This document shows, piece by piece, positions 1 to 8,056 of a DNA stretch of 21,390 bases. Position 1 is the first letter of the stretch; each line of letters starts with the position of its first letter. Below the pieces are notes generated by a model. The model was not told the origin of the DNA. It did no database searches and saw nothing but the letters and a program-made list of their open reading frames with translations. The position numbers and the translations under genes are program-made. Origin of the DNA: an uncultured Oscillospiraceae bacterium (lineage in GTDB: Bacteria; Bacillota; Clostridia; Oscillospirales; Oscillospiraceae); contig CAKTLD010000024.1 in NCBI GenBank assembly GCA_934572445.1, positions 1 to 21,390 on the forward strand. The letters are read 5' to 3'.

Positions 1-548
1 CCCTTGAGATCGTCCACACTGTTGATTGCCTTTTTCGTGGTAAACAACTGACGGAAACCAGACTCAAACGCGCCAAGGATCTGAACGTCGATCTCGTTAA
101 ATCTGCTGCAGATATCAGCGCCAAGCTCGCTATCAAGAACCATCTGTGCCTGCTCAACGCTCTCATACATAAACGGGAGAGAGAACACGTCCGTACCGGA
201 AACCCACTGCGTGGAAACCATAGAACCAGGCAGAGAAAACTGGATCGTACCTTCGCTGGTCATTTCAGTAAGCTGCTTCTCGTCGCCAAGCTCACCATTG
301 CTGTAAACGGTAATCACAACGCCGCCGTTGGTGTATTCCTCTACCAAATCGGCAAACTTCAACGCACCATACTGCCACAATGTGCTGTCAGCGCAGTGAT
401 GGCCAAGGATGGCCTCGATCGGCTGCGTATCAGTGTTGGTCGTCTGCCCGTCGTCTTTGATGGTCTCGCCTTTGCTGCCGCAAGCGGCAAGGAACATGCT
501 GCAGAACATCGCCATGCAGAGCATCAGTGCTAACGCTTTCTTCTTCAT
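1..548 (-). CDS. TRAP transporter substrate-binding lipoprotein (DctP family), C-terminus off window
   Basis: The ATG at 548 follows a strong GGAGG ribosome site on the minus strand. The visible 182 residues start with MKKK, a hydrophobic stretch and the lipobox L-A-A-C-G (Cys23), so the mature protein should be a membrane-anchored lipoprotein. The body reads as the DctP/SBP family: a HHCADSTLWQYGALKFAD segment, then YSNGELGDEKQLTEM and an SGFRQLFTTKKAINSVDDLKG segment at the cut end. The family delivers carboxylates, sugar acids or polyols to DctQ/DctM membrane subunits, which are not in the window and may lie beyond the left edge. It is the last visible gene of the catabolic run, 60 bp after the transketolase C half, so it probably imports that pathway's substrate. 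The ligand-contacting arginine region lies past the edge, so the ligand is unknown. Confidence 0.9.
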   Translation of the reverse strand, partial: MKKKALALMLCMAMFCSMFLAACGSKGETIKDDGQTTNTDTQPIEAILGHHCADSTLWQYGALKFADLVEEYTNGGVVITVYSNGELGDEKQLTEMTSEGTIQFSLPGSMVSTQWVSGTDVFSLPFMYESVEQAQMVLDSELGADICSRFNEIDVQILGAFESGFRQLFTTKKAINSVDDLK

Positions 549-608
549 GTTTTCCTCCATAGTCTTTATTTTTGAACTGAACTGCTTCCGTCCGGCGAAA
601 GCAGAGGC

Positions 609-1538
609 TCACTTATTTTTTGCCAAATCACATGCAATTTCTGCAATATGTTCCGGCGTAATACCGTGGTTTTCATACAATTCCTCAGGATCAGCCGATT
701 CGCCAAACATATCCTGTACACCTATCATACGCATCAGTGTCGGGCAGCTCTTTGCCAGTGTTTCAGCTACAGCGCTGCCGAGGCCGCCAATCACATTGTG
801 ATCCTCTACGGTAACCACCGCGCGCGTTCTTGCCGCGACTTCGCAAATCGTCTTTCCATCGATTGGTTTTATCGTCTGGACATCGACCACCGTTGCCTTT
901 ATACCGCACTCCTTTAGCAGCTCGGCTGCCTTGAGCGCCCGCCACACCGTTATGCCGGAGGCAACCAGCGCAACATCGTTTCCATATTCGCACAGCACAT
1001 CCGCCTGATCAAACCGAAACCGGTAGTTTTCGTCGTGAATGACCGGTGCCTCACTTCGGTGCAGGCGAACATAGAGCGGCCCTGTGAAATCGAGCGAATA
1101 TCGCGCCATCGCGCGGGCGGCAATACCGTCCGCCGGCTGGAGGATCGTCATGTTGGCCATACTGCGCATGATACCGACATCCTCCAAGGCGATATGCGTG
1201 CCGCCGTCTTTCCCGACCTGCAGACCCGTATGCGTACCGAGCAGCACGACATCCTGCTTTGGATAGCAGATAAACTGCCGAATCTGTTCACAGGCACGCA
1301 TCGTCAGGAATACCGCAAACGTTGGTACATAGACCTTGTTTCCACAGCTTGCCATCCCCGCCGCAGCATCAAGTAGCGCCTGCTCGGCAATGCCGAAGTT
1401 GTATGCGCGTCCGGGATAGAGCTTGTCAAAATTCTCCAGTCCACAGGATTGCGTGTCCGGGTTGCAGACCACAAAGTTGCTATGCGTTTGTGCAAGTCGG
1501 ATCAGTTCCTCTCCGAATTCAAACCGGCTCGCCTTCAA
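609..1538 (-). CDS. Transketolase C-terminal subunit (split transketolase)
   Basis: The 309-aa product has the pyrimidine-binding and C-terminal transketolase domains. The catalytic glutamate lies in YNFGIAEQ (Glu52). GTHTGLQVGKDGGTHIALED follows in the mid part, and VTVEDHNVIGGLGSAVAE marks the C-terminal domain. The start codon is TTG; its ribosome site GGGGGAGGTG lies in the last codons of the preceding gene, whose stop is only 1 bp away, so the two halves are translationally coupled. Together they make a heteromeric TPP-dependent enzyme moving a two-carbon ketol unit between sugar phosphates. Split transketolases are common in anaerobes as housekeeping genes. Some are dedicated catabolic enzymes, such as apulose-4-phosphate transketolase and the sulfoquinovose transketolase. 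The operon context favours a dedicated role here, but the donor substrate is not readable. Confidence 0.93.
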   Translation of the reverse strand: MKASRFEFGEELIRLAQTHSNFVVCNPDTQSCGLENFDKLYPGRAYNFGIAEQALLDAAAGMASCGNKVYVPTFAVFLTMRACEQIRQFICYPKQDVVLLGTHTGLQVGKDGGTHIALEDVGIMRSMANMTILQPADGIAARAMARYSLDFTGPLYVRLHRSEAPVIHDENYRFRFDQADVLCEYGNDVALVASGITVWRALKAAELLKECGIKATVVDVQTIKPIDGKTICEVAARTRAVVTVEDHNVIGGLGSAVAETLAKSCPTLMRMIGVQDMFGESADPEELYENHGITPEHIAEIACDLAKNK

Positions 1539-1539
1539 G

Positions 1540-2373
1540 TCAACACACCTCCCCCATGATCTCCGCGATTGCCGTTACTGCCTGCTCGTCGCTCGGCGGA
1601 GTAGAGTGCCATTGCACCTGCCCCTCCATAAACGAAACACCCTTTCCCTTTACGGTGTCGGCAATGATCGCATACGGCAGTTCCGTTTTCCCTGCCTTTT
1701 CCAAGGCGGCCACGACCTGCTCCATATCGTTTCCATTGATCTCCGCGACTTCCCAGCCAAAAGCTCGGTATTTTTCGGCAAGATCTCCCAGCGCTACCAC
1801 ATCCTCTGTCGGACCGGTCAGCTGCAAATGGTTCCGGTCGACAATTGCAATCAAGCCGCTGACCTTATGGTGCGCAGCAATCATAGCCGCCTCCCACACA
1901 GCGCCTTCCTGCTGCTCACCGTCTCCCATCAGGACAAATACACGGTAATTCTGTCCATGGGTACGGGCAGACAGCGCCATCCCAAGGCCGATTGCCAGTC
2001 CATTGCCAAGAGAACCGCTCGACATATCCACCCCAGGCGTTTTTCTCATATCAGGGTGTCCTTGAAGCTTTGAGTGGTATCTGCGAAGCGTGTCCAGTTC
2101 CTTTCTTCCGAAAAAGCCACGAGCGCACAGCGCCGCGTACAGGATTGGGCAACAGTGTCCCTTGGAAAGGATGAATCTGTCACGGTCTGGCCATTTTGGA
2201 TTTTTCGAATCCACACTCAATTCACTGAAATAAAGCGCAGTCACAATTTCGGCCGCTGACAGTGAGCCTCCCGGATGTCCAGCCCCCGCCGCGTTGATCA
2301 TGTGGATCACATCTCTGCGCAGTTCTCTCGCCCGCTGTTCAAGCTCTGTGATCTTTGTCTTTTTGGCCTCCAT
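1540..2373 (-). CDS. Transketolase N-terminal subunit (split transketolase, TPP-binding)
   Basis: The 277-aa product is the thiamine-diphosphate-binding half. Visible motifs are GHPGG (about 32-36), SKGH (70-73), and the TPP/Mg motif GDGEQQEG (150-157) followed by VDRNHLQLTG, which supplies the Asn metal ligand. Length matches N-terminal subunits of split transketolases. The ATG at 2373 has an AAGGGGGA ribosome site. It lies 19 bp after the Tdh-like dehydrogenase and ends 1 bp before the TTG of the C-terminal half, so the pair is co-translated. Position inside a sugar-catabolic operon suggests a substrate-specific paralogue rather than the pentose-phosphate enzyme. Family assignment is secure; the pathway is inferred. 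Confidence 0.94.
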   Translation of the reverse strand: MEAKKTKITELEQRARELRRDVIHMINAAGAGHPGGSLSAAEIVTALYFSELSVDSKNPKWPDRDRFILSKGHCCPILYAALCARGFFGRKELDTLRRYHSKLQGHPDMRKTPGVDMSSGSLGNGLAIGLGMALSARTHGQNYRVFVLMGDGEQQEGAVWEAAMIAAHHKVSGLIAIVDRNHLQLTGPTEDVVALGDLAEKYRAFGWEVAEINGNDMEQVVAALEKAGKTELPYAIIADTVKGKGVSFMEGQVQWHSTPPSDEQAVTAIAEIMGEVC

Positions 2374-2392
2374 ACTTCAGTCCCCCTTCTAT

Positions 2393-3433
2393 CTATTGAT
2401 TTATAAGGAGTACCTTACCGCATTTCCTCCCAACAGCCGTTTGAAAGGCTTGCGCGTAATCTGCAAGCGGGTATTTGTGCGTTGCTATTTTGCTTAGATC
2501 GATCCGTTTCGCTTCCAACAGGTCAAATGCAAGATTCCATGTTTCGTATATTTTTCTGCCATAACACCCCTGAAGTGTGACCTCCCTGTTAATCAGATCC
2601 CGCGCAACGTCGATCTCCAGCTTTTGCGAAGGCATACCGGTAAAAATATAACGTCCGCCCTTAGCCATACACCGAAATCCCGTCTGGATTGCGGGAATGC
2701 TGCCCGTAATCTCGCAGATCGCGCGCACACCGACACCGCCGGTCAACGCCCTGACCTGTTCCGGTACATCTCCATCCGCCGGATCGATCACTTCGTCCGC
2801 ACCAACACTTTTTGCAAAGCGCAGACGGTATGGATCGATGTCTGTCGCCAACACCTTTGCTGCGCCCATCGCCCTTGCCGTCATTACAGCCATCAGCCCC
2901 AGCGGACCGCATCCCTGAATCAGTACAAACTTCCCCGCAACTTCTGCATCGGACACCGCCCGAACCGAAACACCGAAGGGCTCCATCAGCGCCCCCTCAA
3001 TATCGCTCAGGCTGTCAGGAACATGAATCAGGCACTTCTCCGGAACAGTTGTATACTCCGAAAAACACCCCGCCTTTGTCCTGCTGAACAGCTGCAGATT
3101 ATCGCAAATGTGGCCCATACCCCGTCTGCACTTGTCACAGTGTCCGCACGGGATATGCGTTTCCGCGCAGACCCTGTCTCCGATCCTGACGCTTCTGACG
3201 CCATCCCCGACCTCTTCCACCGTTCCGCAGAACTCATGTCCCATCGGCATCGGCAGAATATCCTCATACAGGTTTTTTGCCCACTGATTCCATGCGTATA
3301 TGTGCAGATCGCTGCCGCATATGGATGCCGCCGCGATCCTCACAAGCACTTCTCCCTCCTGCGGGTGTCTGATGGGAAGTTCCTGCAACGCAAGTCCATT
3401 CTTTTCAGGACATATCTTTACGACAGCTTTCAT
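2393..3433 (-). CDS. Zinc-dependent alcohol dehydrogenase, L-threonine 3-dehydrogenase-like
   Basis: This 346-aa protein is a medium-chain dehydrogenase. The catalytic zinc site is visible as SICGSD (Cys), MGHEF (His-Glu) and LMEPFGVSV (Glu). The structural zinc loop is CGHCDKCRRGMGHIC. A Rossmann motif GCGPLG lies near the middle. The phrase HIYAWNQWA after the catalytic Cys is characteristic of Tdh and its close relatives, which oxidise secondary alcohols beside a polar group (threonine, sugar alcohols, hydroxy acids). The ATG at 3433 has GAGAGAAG just upstream. It follows a 195-bp gap after the PfkB kinase gene and precedes the transketolase pair by 19 bp. In this context a polyol or sugar-acid substrate is more likely than threonine; that is inference. 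Confidence 0.88.
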   Translation of the reverse strand: MKAVVKICPEKNGLALQELPIRHPQEGEVLVRIAAASICGSDLHIYAWNQWAKNLYEDILPMPMGHEFCGTVEEVGDGVRSVRIGDRVCAETHIPCGHCDKCRRGMGHICDNLQLFSRTKAGCFSEYTTVPEKCLIHVPDSLSDIEGALMEPFGVSVRAVSDAEVAGKFVLIQGCGPLGLMAVMTARAMGAAKVLATDIDPYRLRFAKSVGADEVIDPADGDVPEQVRALTGGVGVRAICEITGSIPAIQTGFRCMAKGGRYIFTGMPSQKLEIDVARDLINREVTLQGCYGRKIYETWNLAFDLLEAKRIDLSKIATHKYPLADYAQAFQTAVGRKCGKVLLINQ

Positions 3434-3567
3434 CTTCTCTCACTCATTTCCAGCTCGCAGCGTTTTGGCAATATTCACAAATAAGTATCGGATTGTTTTC
3501 CTTTGCTTTTGTAATTTTATACTACCCCCATGAAGGCAAATAATCAAACAGCAACTCTTTGTCTTTT

Positions 3568-3585
3568 CACAAACGTTTATTTGTG
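3568..3585. promoter_or_regulatory. Inverted repeat in the largest internal gap of the catabolic run (possible operator)
   Basis: CACAAA, six bases, TTTGTG is a perfect inverted repeat with an AAACGTTT core. It lies between the PfkB kinase stop (3629) and the Tdh-like dehydrogenase start (3433). The core recalls LacI/CcpA-type sites, but it lacks the flanking TG and CA of a good catabolite-responsive element. The rest of the 195-bp gap shows no gene and only a poor TATAAA-type -10, so a second promoter here is possible but weakly supported. Confidence 0.35.
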
Positions 3586-3628
3586 TGGAAGACCCGCTTC
3601 TCACGGCTCTTGCGCCCTATCTCTTTTT

Positions 3629-4645
3629 TCAGCTCCAGAATTCCCATTGGTCCGCATGTCCGGCTTCGCAGACTGCTACAAACTCTTTCGTCATCTGGTA
3701 CGTCGGCATATGCTCCGAGCAGCTTCTGCCCGAAACCGTCAGCGCGGCAGATGCCGCTGCGTACTTCATCGCCTCACTCAGGCAGGCGCCACGAACAAGG
3801 CGGCTGCAAAAAGTACCACTGTATGAATCCCCCGCACCCTGCAGAGAGATCACGCGGCTCGGAAACATCCCCTGATGATGCTTTTCCCCTTCAGCCGTGT
3901 ATCCCGTGGCGCCATCCTCTCCGCGCTTTATCACTACGAGCTGCACACCGTTGTCCATGCAAAGTCTCGCGGATGCATCATCATCCTCATTTTCCGGCAG
4001 GATCAGCTTTTCAACGATCGACATTTCTTCGCGGGTAGCGATCAGGATGTCACTTTTTTGAAGTGCCAGCCAATAGTTCAGCGATGCGTCAGCCTCGCTC
4101 TTCCATGATTGTGCGCGGTAATCGGGGTCAAATGCGACCAGTGTTCCATTTCGCCTCGCATATTCGATTGCAAGAAATACCGCTTCTCGCGCTGGCGAAT
4201 TGCACAAAGACGTCCCTGAAAAAAGCAGGATCCTCGCACCAGCAATGTATGTCTCGTCCATCTCGTCCATGGAAATGTACAGATCTGCTGCGTCGGAACG
4301 ATAGAGGTTGCTCCGCTTGTTGTTTGGGCCCAGCAGCTCCGCAATGGAAAGGCCGGTATGCACACTGCCGTCTTTGCAAACCGCAATATGCGAGACGTCA
4401 ATACCCTTTCCCGCCATATAGCTGCGCAGATAATCTCCAAGGATATCATTCCCTACTTTTCCGATATACCCTACTCGGATCCCCTGCTGCGCCATAGCTA
4501 CAGCCGTATTGGCCGGCGAACCGCCGAGGAACTTTGTATATACATGATTCTGTGTGGTCGGTCCGTAGGTATCTGGAACAAAATCTACGCTCGCCCGCCC
4601 CATCGCAATTACGTCAAGTGCAACGTTCTCTTTAAGCTTCAGCAT
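3629..4645 (-). CDS. PfkB-family sugar kinase, IolC-like (5-dehydro-2-deoxygluconokinase family)
   Basis: The 338-aa product is a ribokinase/PfkB-fold kinase. The N-terminal substrate motif GGSPAN is at 41-46, AFDPDYR at about 161-167, and the C-terminal anion hole and catalytic base AGDSYSG at 271-277 (Asp273). The opening VIAMGRASVDFVPD is typical of IolC, which phosphorylates 5-dehydro-2-deoxygluconate. I chose the ATG at 4645, which has AAAGGGG at good spacing; an in-frame TTG at 4660 overlaps the upstream gene. It follows the class I aldolase by 11 bp, so kinase and aldolase probably act in sequence: phosphorylation of a keto sugar, then cleavage. No other inositol gene is visible, so the IolC substrate should not be assumed. 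Confidence 0.9.
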   Translation of the reverse strand: MLKLKENVALDVIAMGRASVDFVPDTYGPTTQNHVYTKFLGGSPANTAVAMAQQGIRVGYIGKVGNDILGDYLRSYMAGKGIDVSHIAVCKDGSVHTGLSIAELLGPNNKRSNLYRSDAADLYISMDEMDETYIAGARILLFSGTSLCNSPAREAVFLAIEYARRNGTLVAFDPDYRAQSWKSEADASLNYWLALQKSDILIATREEMSIVEKLILPENEDDDASARLCMDNGVQLVVIKRGEDGATGYTAEGEKHHQGMFPSRVISLQGAGDSYSGTFCSRLVRGACLSEAMKYAAASAALTVSGRSCSEHMPTYQMTKEFVAVCEAGHADQWEFWS

Positions 4646-4656
4646 TTTTTCCCCTT

Positions 4657-5490
4657 TCAAACCAGAGTCGTCCCAGCCATATCACTTGCGATCTCCATTG
4701 CTTCGTCAACATTCGCACCGTTGTGGATGATTTGAACCAGCCCTTTGAGTACCGCTGCAGGATACTCATGCTGCCAGATATTACGCCCATAGGTGATACC
4801 ATGGCACCCCGCCTGAATTCCCTGCCATGTCATATCAAAGCACTCACGAAGCGTTCTGCAGCGCGGCCCCCCTGAAATCACGACCTTGCACGGTGCGCCA
4901 AACTCAACGATTTTTGCAAATGAGTCCTTGTCTCCCGTCCAGTATGTTTTGATAATGTCGATGCCGAGTTCGCGCGCAACACGCACCGCATACCCGACCT
5001 GCTCGACCGTGTGCCGCTGCTCATCGGCGATCAATGCGCCGCTTGGGTAGGCATGTGCGACCGTCACCATACCGCAGCGGTCTGCCTCTCCGACCATCTG
5101 CGCTGCCATGCGTATCGTATCCTGTTCCTTGGCGTCGCACAGTGTCAAACCGATTGAAACGGCGTCCGCGCCAAGCGCGAGTGCGTCTGCAACCGTAGCC
5201 ACCGCAAGCTCGTCCGGTCCAAAAAACCGCGTGCGGTTGGTCAGTTTCAAAATCAACGCCGCCTTTCCCGCATACAGCTCCGCTATGCGCAGCGCGGCTC
5301 CTCGATGCATCGTAAACGAATCCGGTCCCTCCGGCAAAAGCGTCTGTACGATTTTTTTCAGATCTTCGATCCCATCCCTCGGTCCCATAGTAATTCCCTG
5401 ATTGATGGCGACCATCGCCGCGCGACCATCCTCACGGAAGATTCGGTTCATTCTCGTCGTCTTTCCGACCGCAGAAAATGATGTCTGCAT
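4657..5490 (-). CDS. Class I aldolase of the DhnA/LsrF family
   Basis: The 277-aa TIM-barrel protein has the Schiff-base lysine in DIIKTYWTGD (Lys181), a phosphate-binding strand VVISGGP (about 203-209) and the GRNIWQ end motif (about 235-240). These are hallmarks of the DhnA family, which includes archaeal-type fructose-bisphosphate aldolase, LsrF and ADH synthase. The ATG at 5490 has AAGGAGAAG seven bases upstream. The gene sits between a zinc dehydrogenase (33 bp) and the PfkB kinase (11 bp). The likely role is cleavage (or thiolysis, as in LsrF) of the phosphorylated ketose made by the kinase. It takes the place that class II IolJ would have in an inositol operon. Family is secure, substrate unknown. 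Confidence 0.9.
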   Translation of the reverse strand: MQTSFSAVGKTTRMNRIFREDGRAAMVAINQGITMGPRDGIEDLKKIVQTLLPEGPDSFTMHRGAALRIAELYAGKAALILKLTNRTRFFGPDELAVATVADALALGADAVSIGLTLCDAKEQDTIRMAAQMVGEADRCGMVTVAHAYPSGALIADEQRHTVEQVGYAVRVARELGIDIIKTYWTGDKDSFAKIVEFGAPCKVVISGGPRCRTLRECFDMTWQGIQAGCHGITYGRNIWQHEYPAAVLKGLVQIIHNGANVDEAMEIASDMAGTTLV

Positions 5491-5523
5491 ACCAACTTCT
5501 CCTTTTCTTTACAAACTCTTTTC

Positions 5524-6543
5524 TTATTCCTCTCCCGCCACAACGCACATTGTCTTCATAACATCCGCCGGATTATTGTCAATGTACTCCATCGCTTCCT
5601 GCATATGGTCAAGGTCGAATCTTTTCGCCACAAACCCTTCTGTGTACAACTCATTCCGGTAGAGCATATCAATCGCGCGTTCAAAATGTTTTCGTACATA
5701 CATGAAGTGTCCGATCATGGAGATCTCTCTGCGCTGGATCCGCGTCACATCAAAGCTGACGGGCTCTTTGTAGCTCCCGGTTATCACGATCTCCGAACGT
5801 GGGCGAGCGGCCTCTATCATATCCGCGAACCCTCTGCCGGATGCTGCCGCATCAATAATGATATCTGCCATTTCCGGTCCAAAGCTGGTCAGGATCGCGT
5901 CCTTCAGCGGTGTTTCCTTTGTGTTCACGCAGTGAGGAATGCCGCAGCGCTTTGCATAGGCCAGTTTTTTGTCAATGATATCAGTAACCATAACATCCTT
6001 CGCGCCCGAACGCAGCGCCACCTGCGCGATCAGATTCCCAATCGTACCCGCGCCCAGCACGCACACTCTTGTTCCTCTGCAGTCAACGCGATCCACAGAT
6101 GCGACCGCCACCGCAACCGGTTCAACAAGAGCTAACTTCTCAAAAGACATATCCTGTGGGCAGCGATGCAGTAAATAGCTGTCGACCGCCGCATATTCTC
6201 GGAAAAACACCGACGTAACCTTGAGCCTTTCGCACACATTGAAGTATCCGCCCAGACACGCGGGACAATGCCCACAGTACTTTTGCGGCTCTACAGTGAC
6301 CCGCTCACCGACTGCATATCCCTTCACATTTTTGCCAACCTCGACAATAACGCCAGAGACCTCGTGGCCGAAATCCAGCGGGAACTTATTCCTCGTCGGA
6401 TGTTTTCCGTGATATGTATGGGAATCAGAACCGCAGATACCAACACACATAACCTTCAGCAGCACCTGATCCTCATTGATTACGGGCATCGGTTCCTCAC
6501 AGGACGCAATTTGAAACGGCGCGGCAATATAATCCTTCTTCAT
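5524..6543 (-). CDS. Zinc-dependent alcohol dehydrogenase, sorbitol/xylitol dehydrogenase-like
   Basis: A 339-aa medium-chain dehydrogenase. Catalytic zinc ligands appear in GICGSDSH (Cys), FGHEVSG (His-Glu) and LVEPVAVAV (Glu). The structural zinc loop is CGHCPACLGGYFNVC, and the NAD-binding motif is GAGTIGN. VEPVAVAV together with GKHP and GHEVSG is typical of L-iditol/sorbitol/xylitol dehydrogenases. The ATG at 6543 with AAGGAGAG upstream is preferred over a longer reading to 6579, which would run back into the FGGY kinase gene. It begins 10 bp after the kinase stop. It probably interconverts a polyol and a ketose within the pathway. It is clearly distinct from the Tdh-like enzyme at 2393-3433. 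Confidence 0.9.
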   Translation of the reverse strand: MKKDYIAAPFQIASCEEPMPVINEDQVLLKVMCVGICGSDSHTYHGKHPTRNKFPLDFGHEVSGVIVEVGKNVKGYAVGERVTVEPQKYCGHCPACLGGYFNVCERLKVTSVFFREYAAVDSYLLHRCPQDMSFEKLALVEPVAVAVASVDRVDCRGTRVCVLGAGTIGNLIAQVALRSGAKDVMVTDIIDKKLAYAKRCGIPHCVNTKETPLKDAILTSFGPEMADIIIDAAASGRGFADMIEAARPRSEIVITGSYKEPVSFDVTRIQRREISMIGHFMYVRKHFERAIDMLYRNELYTEGFVAKRFDLDHMQEAMEYIDNNPADVMKTMCVVAGEE

Positions 6544-6553
6544 TGTTCTCTCC

Positions 6554-8056
6554 TTATCTTCCTGCAAAAGCAAGATCATCTTTCATCAGTTCTCTGTTCT
6601 TTTCATACAGGCTGCAAAATATCCGATATCCTTCATCATACAATTCCCCTACTCCCGGGTTCGGAACATAAACCTTCTCAATCCGTTTTTCTCTGTTCCG
6701 CGGCGGCTGCAGGCCGTTTGCGCGCATGGCAAGAAAAGCATCTCCCATACAGGCAGCGTCAAAATCGGATCGCTGAACCTGTATTGGCATCTTGAGTACG
6801 TCTGCCTTTATCTGCGCCCAAAGACTGCTCTTATAACCGCCTCCCGTTCCCAGCAGGTACTCTGATGTCATCAGCTTCGGGTCAAAGGTGTCTCGTATTG
6901 TGCGCAGACCGTACGCAGCTCCCTCAAGGATCGCACGGAGCAAATCTTGCTTTTCCGCCATCAAGCGCAGGCCAAAGAACATGCCGCATGCGCCAGAATC
7001 CCAAAGCGGGGCGCGCTCGCCCGTCAAATACGGCAGAAAAATCACGCCTCTTGCGCCCGCGGGCGACTGCGCAGCCATGGCATCATATACCGTGTAGGCG
7101 TTTTCCCCGATATATCGGTCGATCTTATCCCTGTACCAGCGCAATGCACCGCCGGTGGCGGACATGCTGCCCTTCTGATTCCACCGATCTTCCATGGCTC
7201 CCCGCGACAAATTCAGTCTTGTGTTTATTCTCGGCCGATCCATGACCAGCCCAATCCCGGAGGACTGCCCGGACATTTCAAAAAGTCCGCCGACCTCGTC
7301 ATGCCCCAGGCCAAGCGCAGCCGCCGCCGCATCTGTGCAGCCCGCCACGACTGGTATTCCCACCGGAAGCGTCAACTCTTCTGCCGCTTTCTCCGTCAAC
7401 TCTCCCACGATCTCCTGTGGCCGGTATACCCGGGGCAGTTTATCCCTGTCGATGTCAAGTTTTTCCATTAGTTTCGTGTTCCATCGGTCATGAAACACGT
7501 CATATACTTGCAAATGCGTCAGGTGCGTCGTATCGATGCTCATTTCATGGGTCATGCAATACACAATCCATCCATTCGCTTGAAGAAAACACGCTGCACT
7601 ACGTTCCTGCTCCGGCAGGTTTTTCCGCAGCCACAAATATTTAGGCAGAAAATAATAAGGATCCACTCTGTTCCCGCAGGTACTTCGTATCTCCTGCGCA
7701 AACGGCTGCAGCACCTTGTCGCAGACATCCTGAGAGCGCCTGTCCATCCAGATCAGCGCACGTCCCGTCGGTATACCCCGCGTATCAATTCCAAGGCATG
7801 TCGGTGCCTGACTGGAAACGCTGATACCGCGCACGCGGCAGCCTTTCGCCCCGTTACCGCTCACAAGTTCTCTGACAGCTGCCGCTGTTGCTTCCCACCA
7901 GCCCTGCGCAGACTGCTCCGCCCAGTTCGGGTGCGGTTGATATACCGCATATTCCCTGCTCAACTGACCAACAGGAGTCCCTTCCTCATCAATCAGCGCT
8001 GCTTTCACACCGGTCGTTCCAAGGTCAATCCCTAAAAAGAGGTCATGCCCAAACAT
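6554..8056 (-). CDS. FGGY-family carbohydrate kinase, xylulokinase-like
   Basis: The 500-aa protein begins FLGIDLGTTGVKAALID, the phosphate-1 motif of the hexokinase/actin fold. It carries WMDRRS in the N-terminal sugar-binding domain and VVAGCTDAAAAALG as the second phosphate/catalytic Asp motif. FLPYLTGERAPLWD and ILEGAAYGL match the XylB signature region, and LGTGGGYKS is the adenosine motif. Length is normal for XylB. The ATG at 8056 has GGAGGG upstream and overlaps the preceding dehydrogenase gene by 14 bp. XylB makes xylulose 5-phosphate, a transketolase donor, which would fit the split transketolase downstream. Relatives phosphorylate ribulose, fuculose, apulose or erythritol, so the precise ketose is open. 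Confidence 0.9.
   Translation of the reverse strand: MFGHDLFLGIDLGTTGVKAALIDEEGTPVGQLSREYAVYQPHPNWAEQSAQGWWEATAAAVRELVSGNGAKGCRVRGISVSSQAPTCLGIDTRGIPTGRALIWMDRRSQDVCDKVLQPFAQEIRSTCGNRVDPYYFLPKYLWLRKNLPEQERSAACFLQANGWIVYCMTHEMSIDTTHLTHLQVYDVFHDRWNTKLMEKLDIDRDKLPRVYRPQEIVGELTEKAAEELTLPVGIPVVAGCTDAAAAALGLGHDEVGGLFEMSGQSSGIGLVMDRPRINTRLNLSRGAMEDRWNQKGSMSATGGALRWYRDKIDRYIGENAYTVYDAMAAQSPAGARGVIFLPYLTGERAPLWDSGACGMFFGLRLMAEKQDLLRAILEGAAYGLRTIRDTFDPKLMTSEYLLGTGGGYKSSLWAQIKADVLKMPIQVQRSDFDAACMGDAFLAMRANGLQPPRNREKRIEKVYVPNPGVGELYDEGYRIFCSLYEKNRELMKDDLAFAGR

Noticed and set aside
3568..3585. CcpA catabolite-responsive element
   Set aside because: It has the AAACGTTT core, but the conserved flanking TG and CA positions do not fit; kept only as a generic inverted repeat.
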